Shown: positions 37,740-48,600 of the stretch, in pieces
Layout of the letters: each line of letters begins with the position of its first letter
Position numbering within the stretch: position 1 is the stretch's first letter
Assembly (NCBI RefSeq): GCF_905147045.1
Contig: NC_065918.1
Span: 10,540,001-10,604,000, forward strand
Direction of reading: 5' to 3'
Source: Nymphalis io
Lineage: Eukaryota; Arthropoda; Insecta; Lepidoptera; Nymphalidae
DNA: 64,000 nucleotides
Made by a program: the position numbers and the translations under genes
The notes under the pieces: generated by a model
What the model saw: only the letters and a program-made list of their open reading frames with translations
Database searches by the model: none
Told to the model about the DNA's origin: nothing

Positions 37740-37935
37740 GATTACAAGGCTGCCGATCCTGAGTTCCTCCTAGACTCAAATTTTATTTTTGGATTAGCAA
37801 ATAAATTTTATTTCTAAATTTTCAATCAATTCAAGAAATTTTCATCCCGGAGTTAGGAAGTTGACAAAGCATCGGCTTTCCGTACCTCAGACGGCTCGGA
37901 GGGAAAGTATAACCATTGGGCCTTCGTCTGATCTA
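37740..37935 (-). repeat. RTE-like LINE 3' fragment
   Basis: GGCTGCCGATCCTGAGTTCC and ATCGGCTTTCCGTACCTCAG with CCATTGGGCCTTCGTCTGAT resemble, by memory, the 3' UTR of lepidopteran RTE elements in antisense. Degraded; a related fragment lies at 61375-61500. Confidence 0.45.
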
Positions 37936-37939
37936 TTGT

Positions 37940-38085
37940 ATTCCCATCAAAATCAAAATATCGTTTATTCGAGTAGACTTACAAAAGCGTCACGTTACTC
38001 TAAACAATTAAATTAAACGTAAAAATACAAGCAATGCGGAATGAAGTTTCTACCGAGAATAACCGGCAGCATAATTTAAAGTTAA
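37940..38085 (-). repeat. LINE 3' tail (AAAATCAAAATA...TTTATTC family)
   Basis: ATCAAAATCAAAATATCG followed by TTTATTCGAGTAGACTTAC and GTTTCTACCGAGAATAACCG matches a very common lepidopteran LINE 3' end, with the tail to the left and hence on the minus strand. Confidence 0.55.
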
Positions 38086-39329
38086 TGAAATATTATTAAA
38101 TCTTTTATTTAAACTGCACGAAAATTCAGCAAATGCTAGCCCCGCGCTTTTATCATCTTCTATATATTTTTTATTGAATAATAAGTCTTATTTATCAATA
38201 TATTTTTGATATGAAATTTAAAATAGTAAAAGGGCAATTAAAAAAAATATCTGTGCAATATTAACATGGAGCTATGAGAGCTAGGATGTAGCGAGTGAAC
38301 CTGTGCTTTTAATCAGTTTTGTCAATTAAATACATACTTCTTATTTCCCCCTATTATATTCATTAAATGCCTTAACAGGATATAAAAATTATACAAAAAG
38401 ATATCATTTTGCTTCTGCAACAAATATTATGGATTAAATAAATAATTAAATGTAAAATATATAAATAAATAAAATACTGTTCTTTTAAGTAATCGACGAT
38501 CGACAATTATATTGAAAAATTAAAACAAAAAAAAACACTAAATTTGCAATTATATTACAATACATTATGGCTAGTATTCTTGCCGCCATACCATGCGCTC
38601 GTGATTTTTACAGTAGCTACGTTTTATTTTCATTTTTGTACCAACATAAATTATTGTAAAAGAATCTCAAGATTTGGCATTTATTTACTATCTTCAAAAC
38701 TAGCTATGTCAATTACAAAAAATAAAGTTATTTTTGCGGCCAATCCAGGGCATGTTGTATCGATACTGCGTAGCTTTGCAGTCAAATTTCTGAAGGTCAT
38801 TGAAGGGGTAATACGGAAAGCATTGACTAGTGAGTTGCAAGCAAGTGACTATTAGTATATATTTTTTGTAGGCCGAGGCTTTTTTGAAAATTAATGTGTA
38901 AGTAAAAAAAATACCATAAACATGAAATTAAATAAAAAGGGGCTTTTTAAGAAAAAAGTTAAAGTGTGAGTCATTCAGTCAGATTTTAATAGAATATTTA
39001 GTAGTAGATAACACATACGTTTAAGAAATATGTGTTTAATAAGTAAAGTAGTAAATTTTTATAAAACATTATTTTGTTGTGAAATTTAAAGGTACTAACA
39101 AATAAACTTCTTCAATAAAAATGTTAAATTATTTTAAACCAAATATCCATTGCGTCGCCAGTAAGTCCGGACAACAACGGAAATACGATGCGACAAGATG
39201 GAAAGACAATATTCTAGAAAATTGCATTACCAGCACCTGCTGCATCTACAGTTTTGTAATAATAGAATAAGCAGAACTTAGAAAATGGAAACTTGAAATT
39301 TAAAATTTTTTACCGACATTTTTAGTCTA

Positions 39330-39450
39330 CTTTATTTGATGCCTAATTAGTATAACGATACACAAACCGCCTAGCGTTATGAAAGTGACAGATTCGATTC
39401 TGACCCCTAGGGCTATTGTCATAAACATAAGCTTTAACGTTTAACTGAAG
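39330..39450 (+). repeat. SINE-like fragment with box B
   Basis: GACAGATTCGATTCTGACCC contains a degenerate RNA polymerase III box B, followed by GGGCTATTGTCATAAACATA as in other lepidopteran SINEs. Confidence 0.4.
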
Positions 39451-40973
39451 CAGATTTGAGTATTATTATTAGTTTAACAGCGTTACGTAGACAACATAAA
39501 ATAAAAATAACAAATCTATTATAAAATTTAAAAGAAATTTCATAATTATAATACGTAATAAATAATATTATGTATGTATACATAATTAATTGTCATCTTT
39601 ATTTAAAATATTTTTAGTTTTTGTTTCTCTCAATTATCTTTAAATTTGGAAGAAGTTTCATATTGTGCTATGAAAGTACTATTTACAAGAACTTAGAGAT
39701 AAAATATTTCAACTTAAGTAGTTTAATAAAACATTTTTAACACACACATCCGAGACAACGATTTATCACTTAACTTATTAATTAAAACGGCAGACCGTGT
39801 AAATTGATACAACCACCAGATATTAAATAATATTTTGGTAAAAGTTCCAGCGTTCATTTTAATGTAAAATATCTGATACTTTGTACGATTTAAAATCAGA
39901 ATGACTTCAAATTTAATATGAGTTCGTGAAATTAATTTAAATATTTATAATTCTACGAATCAAAATGAACAAAAATAGATACGTTACAATAAATTATGCC
40001 GATAGAAAATTTTTAAACACATTTATTCGAAAATCCAATTTCTTTTAATTATATATAAATTTTAATAATGTTTTATAAATCTTTTTAAATTTACAGTTGC
40101 GTATCTGTTTAATTAAAAAGTTTACTTTTTTTCGTAAAAATAATTAGTTCAATTTGCTTCTGTAGTGACTGTAGGTTGTCGGATATTTTTTGTTATAAAA
40201 TAACTTTACACGATTGTATATTGTCAATGCAATATAATATATTGTATTTAGCAGTATTATGTCTACAGTGAATACAAAGTTTCCCTATAATAGATTATTA
40301 TAAGAATAAAAATACATTTCTTAATATTGTTTGAGTAAGCAATTGTTACTGAATCGATAAATAATAAAAAATGGTATACTTTCAAAAACACGTTCGTGCT
40401 AGATTCAGTGTTTATTTTATTTGACGTTCAAGATATCATATTACGAGGGGTCGCAGAACTCAACTGATATAAAGGTATTCGACCTTTTGTTACAAAATGA
40501 TAGAAAAAATTCATTAAGCTATTGTAAGAGCGTTGAAACAACTCGTTTGAAAAATAAAAACGTTCAACATTATCCATGACAACAACGATGAAATATTTAT
40601 TCACTTTAAAAACAGGAGCTTCCCGAGGCACCTTTGTTTAACCCACCAATCGCTTTGTCAACGAAATTTTACGCTTTCGAAAAATTAAGCGGCTTAACTT
40701 AGTTACAACGACAAATTTTGACATAAATGTGATTTTTGTAAAAGCATTTTTAAATAAAATCCAAATCATTTTGACGTATAACGTGAAGTTTTTCTTTTTA
40801 GATCGAATAGTTTTATTTCGGATTCAAATTTTTTTTTCAACCACACATCAAACACGGGATAGTTCGCTTTGTAAGATTTTCTTTACTGATTTTACTAAAT
40901 TCCGTATCTTACTTTCCTTAACTTAAGATTATACTAGTTTTTTCACATTTTAAATTAAAATTGTACCTACAAT

Positions 40974-40974
<1 letters not shown>

Positions 40975-41007
<33 letters not shown>
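40975..41007. repeat. (TA)n microsatellite
   Basis: About 15 uninterrupted TA dinucleotides in the scrt intron. Confidence 0.95.
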
Positions 41008-41008
<1 letters not shown>

Positions 41009-41179
41009 CGGTCTTACGTATGTATTAATGCATACTTACACACATACACACTTTGTCATGACTATCAGTCTTAATAACTGTCAGTTCCTTAGATGTTATG
41101 TGATCCTCTTAACAATAATTTTGGTTTTCATACAAAATTAAATCTCTAATTTACATGATTTCATCCTTTAAAATATTAA

Positions 41180-41565
41180 AACCATAGCTGACTCCATAGT
41201 ACGCTACCTTGGATTTGTAGGCGGTCTCTTTTAGTGTCTGCATTTCGTGTAGAGGTTATACGTGAGGACTGGACAAAAATTACCAAATCATGCCCATCTC
41301 AAATTAATTATCTGATTTCACTCACTCAAATTAATTATCACTTTCCCTCAATCACAGACCCTCAATCTGAAAGGAATATAAAACACTTCTTATATTGTCA
41401 ATGCACCGTGAACTGTGGAAAACAAAATGTTATGTCTACGCCAGCAGTACAGTTTTGATGTTTGGCGGTAAAATAAAACTTGTGATTAGGTTTTGTATCG
41501 ACACAAGCCAGCACAAAGCCCTACTCAGGTGGTAGAGCTTTGTGCAGGCTTGCTAAATAACCATT
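41180..41565. repeat. Degraded Metulj-like SINE fragments with inverted end
   Basis: Blocks related to the Metulj-like family (TTTGGCGGTAAAATA, CCAGCACAAAGCCCTAC) are interrupted by unrelated sequence. The CAAGCC-GCACAAAGC-CTAC end is present twice in opposite orientation (41507-41561), giving an imperfect hairpin. Confidence 0.45.
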
Positions 41566-42394
41566 TTGTAACGATATATTTTTGTTGTTCTCAAATGATT
41601 AAAGGAATGATTCGAATTTAGACCTTTACTAATCTTACCACCATTACCACTTGGACACTCAATTCAAATCTATAATTAAGCAGACAAATAATTGACTTGA
41701 TCAAACTACCTCTGAGCTTATAACCGTCATAGTTTTGAAAGACAATATTGATAAAGGTATACCGAACGGGATTCTGTACAAATAGTCGGTCTACTGTAAT
41801 CGACCTGCCAAGTTAGTCGATTGTTTGCTAGAAAATCGATTTACCAACTTGTTAGCTTAACGCCACTTTTGAATAAATTTAGTGGCGGAACTCGATTTTC
41901 TGTAACAATTCGATTAATTAAAACCGAACGTTGATCGCCGGTATTGGGTACGATATTCACCAATGCTACCAATTTCCCTCGTATTGAATGAGGGTTAATT
42001 CCGTTGATATTGACCGTTTATTTACTATTTTAGTGTAACTGTTGTAATAAATATTTAATTTGGCTCTTAATTGGACTCCAAATTAAATAAATAAAAAAGT
42101 ATCTTATTGTATATCTTTGTATATTTGCCAATTATATATTCTGGAATAATGCGGAAATAATCGTAAAACCTAATTCTTTGGCAAGTTGTTAAGATGGTAT
42201 TTCTTTAAATAAATTAACCGCATCACAAACTAGCTGATCTACATATTATAACAAAATATATCACAATAATAACTGTCCTATTATTGTTAAAATTAACTTT
42301 TTTTTTTCCAATTTGTTATTTATAATCATGGAAATTTGTTGTTGCAACTTTTCTGTTGCTACGTCAATACAGATTTTAAAAAACCTATATGTGT

Positions 42395-42480
42395 CGAAGG
42401 GAGTTCTGCCACATGTGTGTAAAATAATTCCACATTGGAGCAGTATTGGAATAAGGTTAAGCTTCTCATCATAGGATAGA
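42395..42480 (+). repeat. Fragment of the 22385-type repeat
   Basis: GTTCTGCCACATGTGTGTAA followed by CCACATTGGAGCAGTATTGG and AATAAGGTTAAGCTTCTC is a diverged piece of the repeat at 22385-22580. Confidence 0.45.
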
Positions 42481-44141
42481 ACCTATCGTACCTATACCTA
42501 TATTTAACCAAGAAAATGTTTATATTTCATTTCATAGTTCGTAAGCTGCTAATGTGAACAATATATCAATAAAAGCAATTTTATAATTTTCGTTGTCGTT
42601 GTTAACAACTTATAAAAAATATATATTATTCATGTTCAAATAGATTTAAAGTCATTGTCTGTTTAAAGCATTAATAAAGACAAAATAGAAAGAAATGTAA
42701 TCCTGGTCCCGTACACCGCGCCCTCACCCGTTTTCGCTCCAAATAATCCCGTCTCGTAGCAAAGTTTCATTTACTTACACATTCAAAGTTAAGCCTCTTA
42801 ATCCGCGGAGCTTATGTTGCGTCACTCGGTGTTTATTTTGGCCATTTTCATTTAGAAATGAACAATAACATATAATTATAAATAAGGCATATTTGTATTA
42901 TAATAGCAATTGTTTTATGTAAAAATTTTAACCTTTTCCCAGGCGGAACATTACATTATTACTTTTTATTTCAATCCCGGCTAACTTCATACGGATACTA
43001 TTAAGGATTGTGTATATACAACTATTATAATACAACAAGTATCGAGCCAAGCGATCTATCTGTACTGTGTTATTAAATCTTACTTCAAATAATTATTTAT
43101 GCAGCATAGTCAAACAAAATATTTTTGTTTCAGTATATGATTTATCTTTTTGTTATATATATTTAAACTGTAAACTATGTTATGTAGTTCGTTTTAAATG
43201 CATAGCAAAATTGGCACCGAACAAACCAATAAGAAAGCGAGTTACTAAAAACATGTTAATAAATAAAATAAAAATCAATCATTTTTATGTAGTATTTAAT
43301 AAATATATTTATTTATTCATACAGAAGAAATCATTATTAAAACTGAAACTAAATGAATTAACTGAAAACTGTCTTAAAATATTAATTTGAACATTCAAAT
43401 ACAATATTTTAACATAATTTACATAAATTTGGCAATTGCATAGAACTATGCTAAATCAAAGAATGTTTTAATTTGTTTAAAACCTGTTCAGATACCGTAA
43501 TATTACAATCAAAATTATAAAGTAAAACAAACTTTTATATACAAAACAATATTTTATAAATATATAAAGTAGGATAATAAAAGTTCAGGAATCTAAGGAG
43601 CTACAGGTCTGTGAACGCCACAGGTTGCCTCTGTAAGTTATTAACGATCCCAGTATAACTCTTGCAAACTAGGGTCTCGGCTCAGGTCCGACAATTACTT
43701 CCCGCTATTGTTTCTAAAAGTTTTACAACATACTTTATTATTAATTACAGAACGAAAAATTTATAGTTCCTAAAACATGATAATGATTTTACCCCAAGCG
43801 AACCATGATCTTCTCTAAATTTTATATGATTTTTTGCTAGATATTATTTTCTATTTAAACAAACGAACATATCTCGTGTATTTATATATGTCTTAAAATA
43901 TTATTAGAAGCTTAAAAGTAATCAAATTGGTACTAGTTAAATTAAAAAAAATATATACCTATAAGTATATATATGTTATATGACAGGTGACCATTTTAAG
44001 TACTAACTTATTAGACTCATAATGGTTCAGTATATTTTGATTCGAACGTTCATATTTATCTTATTGATTGACCTTGACCGTAGAATTAAGCCAATGTTTC
44101 GAAACTTCTGGAGTAATAAGCTATATTTTTCTTTTACACAG

Positions 44142-45196
44142 GTTATACCGAGGAACAGCCTTCCACGCAATTCACCGCACAACTGCCGAACGAGGTGAGC
44201 CCGGCTCCATCCGGCCCCTCTCAGCCGGCGCCTCAGCCTCTGTCCTACGCACTTCTGCACCTCTCCGCCTCTGACTCGACAGAACAGCCTTTTCTCCAAG
44301 TACAGCTCCAATCTTCGCCTGTCTCCCCTCCTCCGCCACCGGCGAGCGGCAAATCCAACTCCATGTGCTACTCTAGCACGGGCACTCTTCTGTCTCTACC
44401 GCCAAAGAAGAAAGACATCTATCGCCCCTACTGCCTTGGCGACCGCGCGTACCTCCATCGGGCCGAAGAGGATCTCAATGCGGCCCACGCAATTCTGGAC
44501 TTAAGTCAACATGCAGTTTTCCTGACAACACCGCCGCGCACTGACCCTGCACCCCCGGAACCACCGCCACCTCCACCCGAACCTCCTCAAGAGCAGACAA
44601 CAGAGCGTCCAAGAGAAACTGTCGCATATACTTACGATGCCTTTTTTGTTAGCGATGGTCGTTCTAAGCGAAAAAATTATGCAAACGCCCCTGTAGAAAG
44701 CGCCCAGCAACCTGAACCAAAATCGAAGTATACGTGTAGCGAGTGTGGTAAACGATATGCTACCTCTTCAAACCTTTCACGGCACAAACAAACTCACCGT
44801 AGCCTTGATTCCGTCGCCGCCAAGCGTTGTGGAGAATGCGGTAAGGCTTACGTATCGATGCCGGCGCTTGCCATGCATGTGCTCACGCACCAGCTCTCCC
44901 ACGTTTGTGGCGTTTGCGGTAAGTTGTTCTCTCGGCCTTGGTTGCTACAAGGTCACCTCCGCTCTCACACCGGTGAAAAACCATATGGATGCGCACACTG
45001 CGGAAAGGCATTCGCTGATCGTTCTAACTTGCGCGCGCACATGCAGACGCACTCCGCTGATAAAAACTTTGAGTGCCTACGTTGTCATAAGACTTTCGCC
45101 CTAAAGAGCTACCTCAATAAACACCAAGAATCGGCGTGTGTGCGCGACGACGATTCACCATCACCACCAGAAACCCCTGCCTCCGCATCCGGTTAA
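44142..45196 (+). CDS. Scratch transcriptional repressor, exon 2 (five zinc fingers)
   Basis: The second and last coding exon of scrt. It completes a Gly codon from exon 1 and encodes the remaining 350 residues of a 409-residue protein; the GTG at 44195 is an internal Val codon, not a start. After a Pro/Ser-rich stretch comes the family motif EEDLNAAHAILDLSQH near residues 166-182, a proline run, then five zinc fingers at 255-277, 286-308, 312-334, 340-362 and 368-391. Fingers 1-4 are regular C-x2-C-x12-H-x3-H; finger 5 ends in Cys (NKHQESAC). The sequences YATSSNLSRHKQTH, SRPWLLQGHLRSH and FADRSNLRAHMQTH are diagnostic of Scratch. The protein should bind E-box-like DNA in the nucleus and repress, with a role in neural development as known for the family. 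An 18-residue Ser/Pro tail follows the fingers. Confidence 0.95.
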
Positions 45197-46154
45197 AAGC
45201 GCAACAGAACCGAAAGCAACCAGGGACCGTAATCACTGTTGTAAGATTTACATATAAACGTAAAGTATTATTATGAATTTAGTTTACTAGCATAATTAAT
45301 ATAAATATACAAATTCTAAAATAGGTAGACGCGCACGACTTTTAGTGGATCTCTGCTGATCATGTCGTGCCGCAATCGAGCAACGTTTCGCAAACAACGA
45401 ATCACGTACGACCCCGTAGCGCCGCAGACGCGGTAATAGGCCGTAGCGATAAACGTCCTAATAACGTTAAACATTGAATTATGTATATACATGTCGATAA
45501 AATATACCCTTATATACATAGAAGTAATGAAATACGAATGAAACTAATATCTTTTGTAGGTGATTTTTACAAACCGCGAAGTAGGTTAGATTATTAGGGT
45601 GTAAGTTAAAATGGAGTCGCGAGAGCCAAGCGCCGAGCTCGTTAGTGGACGAGGGCGGGCGCCTGTGCGCGCCGCGTCGTCCGTCTCGGTGAGGAACTTG
45701 CCAAAACTTTCCGTCCGAAGCTCCGCACAGCCCGTCGCGCAGCTAGGGCCGCACGCCGCCGCACGCCGCCGCCCGCGACAGTGCCTTAGCGGCGACCACG
45801 CGCCAGACGCGCCGCACCGTCCCGCACCCGCACCCACTTTACTCCTTATCCTTCAGCACGCAATCCCCCTCACTTGCGATATATAGCCTTACGTCATCGC
45901 AGTCATTCATCATACTTCTGTATTAAAAAAGAAACAATATAAAAAATCTTTAATTTGATTTAATAATGCAATATATTTCTATGATAAATACTTTACTAAT
46001 ATATACAATTAAAATGATTGAAGTAAACGGTTATGGACGGGCGGCGGCAAGCCACGCGACGGCTATATGGGACGGGCTTCGCCGCGTCACTCAGCGAGCA
46101 TGCCTTTAGATTGAGTGTGTTAATAGTGTCAAGTCGAACGTAACTGGCAATAAA
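45197..46154 (+). other. Probable 3' UTR of scrt, ending near an AATAAA
   Basis: No canonical AATAAA occurs between the stop codon and 46149-46154; an ATTAAA variant lies near 45921. If the first canonical signal is used, the 3' UTR is close to 1 kb and includes the GC-rich island at 45605-45890. Long 3' UTRs are common for neural genes. Inferred. Confidence 0.35.
45605..45890. other. GC-rich island downstream of scrt with a 91-codon ORF
   Basis: A sharply GC-rich block in AT-rich DNA starts 410 nt after the scrt stop. It contains an ATG-initiated frame (45611-45886, Arg/Pro/Ala-rich) and an overlapping minus-strand frame (45586-45837), both expected by chance at this composition. Neither looks like a known protein. 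GATATATAG at 45878-45886 resembles a TATA box. It may be part of the scrt 3' UTR or the promoter of another transcript. Confidence 0.35.
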
Positions 46155-48319
46155 CTAGTTTAGAATAAGGTAGCATTAACACTAGGTTACTGAGGCGAGC
46201 ACGAGGTGTTCGGAAGAAATGGGTATTCGAAAAGCAATAATAATGTAGGTATTATCAAGTCGCGCACCGCTGTCGATGGACGCAGCAGACTTTATCCTAT
46301 CCCCGTAGCGTTCCGTAGCTCTCGTAGAAAAGTGTTACGTCTACTACGCAGAGGGTTTAAGAAATCGTATGATTCTCCTGTAACGGCGTAATAACGATCT
46401 GCAATGTGATATTTATACTCATACGTAAAAGTGTTGATGACATACTTTCAAAGAACCACCCTCTGCGTCGTCGACGTCACCCTAGCGTATTAGTTGAAGC
46501 CTCGCGAGTCAATTCTTTGTCAGTGAATTTCAGTTAACCCTGTCAATTATAAAATCCTCTATTAAAAGTTCCTGTACGGTTAAATAATTCACCAATTAGA
46601 TGTAGACTTAAGAATTTATTTTAAAAATTATTAACAATAGACTTACATCAGTGACGTATTGTTTAAATATTTTTTTTTATTATTGCTCTTTGTTTCGAAT
46701 TAGTGAATGTAAGTCATTTTTTCTTTGTTATATTTTAAATATTACTATTTGCGTTTTCAGTATTTTTTTTTAATTTATGATAAAGGTATAATATTTCTTT
46801 AAAACGAATAAGCTTTACCAGACAATGGTTGCGCGTTAAAAGCAATATAATGTTAATCTATAAGCAATATTACGGTAGAATTTACGTAGTTTATATTCAT
46901 CGTTTATTGATATTTGGTAGATATTTTTGGTGCTTCGAAGTACTAAATAAATTGATAAATTAATGAAACGAAATTAACATCGAATATTGTAAAGTTTATT
47001 ATTACATTGTGATATTGTTTTTCAAAATTAAATTATAATACGTTATAGTGACTTCATTAGTTATACTTTCAATCACTTACCCTCCACTTTTTCTAATTCC
47101 TCCTTTTATCTATTGAAATTCTAAGCCAATCGTGTAGAATTTAGTGTTTGTACTCTTAAACATAATCCTTCAATTAACCCTAGTAATATTATCTATCTAG
47201 CCCCTTTTTGTCTTCGTAGATGCTTAAGTATTGGCTTTTAAAAAAAAACTTAATCGAGATATTTTATTCAAATATTTATACTAACGTTATTGTAGTTGTA
47301 GAGGTTAAACGTTAAGCTAGTGATAGTAAGCAATAATGATAATGACGAAACCAATTTATATACAAAAATATATAACGATATTTTAATGTAAATATTTAAT
47401 TGTGTACCAAATTTTCTTCTTTACAATTATAGATGTAGTCTTATAATCGCTATAATTACTTATTTATAATAGCAAATAATGTTAAATAGACTAAAAAGTC
47501 TTCAAAGAAAAAAAGAAATTTTTTAAAAAAGTAATAATACGGAATGTAAAAAGAAAAAAAAAGTTATGTTTCTTTAAAATAATTCTACGTTTTATATCGT
47601 CAGTACATTTTACAATAATAGAAAAACTTTAAATTAAACTACACTCCACTGTAAAAAAAAATATTAATAATTGATACAATACATCATTTAAATATATTTT
47701 TAATAATCTTTGCTCTTTAACTGAACTAAGAACAAACAAATTTATTTTAAAAACAAAACATGCGTTGTGAAATTGCAAGTTAGCTTTATCATATCCAAGA
47801 AATAATTATAAAATATATATATACATTAAACGAATATTTACAGAAAAAAAGTAAAATTGATAATGACGAAACTTAATTTACATAAAAATATAGTGTGCGT
47901 CAAAATTAATCATTCTTAATCTGTAACGAATTTTAACTAAGAAATGTTTGCTTTAGTAATTAAAGACATAATATAAATACCCGTCAATAAATATTGCATA
48001 TCGACCATTGAAAAGAGACCATCGACTAATTTCGGCTTAATAGAGCGTTATCTCTGCTACACAAAACACTAAGAGCCCGGTATTTATTAGAAGTTGTAAA
48101 ACAATTATGAGTTTCTGTGTAATTGAATAAAATACACCAATTCTTTCTATACTTTGCTGCTTGTGCTGCCTTTAGATTATGAAAAAATAAAATAAAAAGA
48201 TCATTTTTGTATCATATATTTCAACAAATTTGTTATGATTCATGATGTGATTTGTGATGTGTTCTGGTCTGGTGTGTAAACGCAGAGTACGTTGTCCATA
48301 ACTAGAACAGAACAGCACA
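46155..48319. other. AT-rich stretch, no gene seen
   Basis: The first 400 bp have balanced composition (GC-rich short piece at 46040-46110 just before, and 46240-46510); beyond that the DNA is AT-rich with no supported ORF or recognised repeat. TGTAAATA, a Pumilio-type motif, occurs near 47389, which would matter only if a long scrt 3' UTR extends this far. Confidence 0.4.
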
Positions 48320-48600
48320 CTTTTTTTTTTACTATTAATAGGCCAGCGTTTGACCGCTGACTTGCCTGATGTTAAGCATCGACACGGTCTAAGATGTAGC
48401 ACGCTTGCCTATAAGAAACCTGTTTACTCTGGATTTGAAGACACCAACATTGCATCTATCGGGAAATACGGACTCAGGCAAAGCATTCCAATGTTTCGCA
48501 GTGCGAATGATGAATGTAGACTCAAAGATGCCATCGTACAACTTTAAATTATTAAAAGGTGGGGGCTTACAACTCAATATAAATATTTTAAATATGACGC
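48320..48600 (-). mobile_element. 3' end of a jockey/CR1-like LINE, minus strand
   Basis: A T run at 48321-48330 is the poly(A) tail of an antisense element. On the minus strand the frame ending at 48389 reads through IRTAKHWNALPESVFPD and FKSRVNRFLIGKR, the typical C-terminus of lepidopteran jockey/CR1-like reverse transcriptases. A short 3' UTR with GACCGTGTCGATGCTTAAC follows. The rest of the element is missing (5' truncation). Confidence 0.75.

Larger units (their letters stand above)
19824..44141 (+). other. 24.3-kb intron of scrt
   Basis: A single phase-1 intron with donor GTAAGC at 19824 and acceptor CTTTTACACAG ending at 44141. It contains no supported gene. It holds repeat fragments (listed separately), two TA microsatellites, several short hairpins and a few GC-richer, low-repeat islands at about 24935-25080, 26510-26650, 28545-28665, 29490-29600, 30845-30975, 36902-37090 and 42690-42850. 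These islands are the best places to look for enhancers or intronic RNAs; none can be proved here. Long first introns rich in regulatory DNA are usual for neural transcription factors. Confidence 0.85.

Noticed and set aside
44195..44197. Apparent translation start in scrt exon 2
   Set aside because: It is an internal GTG (Val) codon; the exon is entered in frame from the acceptor at 44141, and the SNAG exon supplies the real start.
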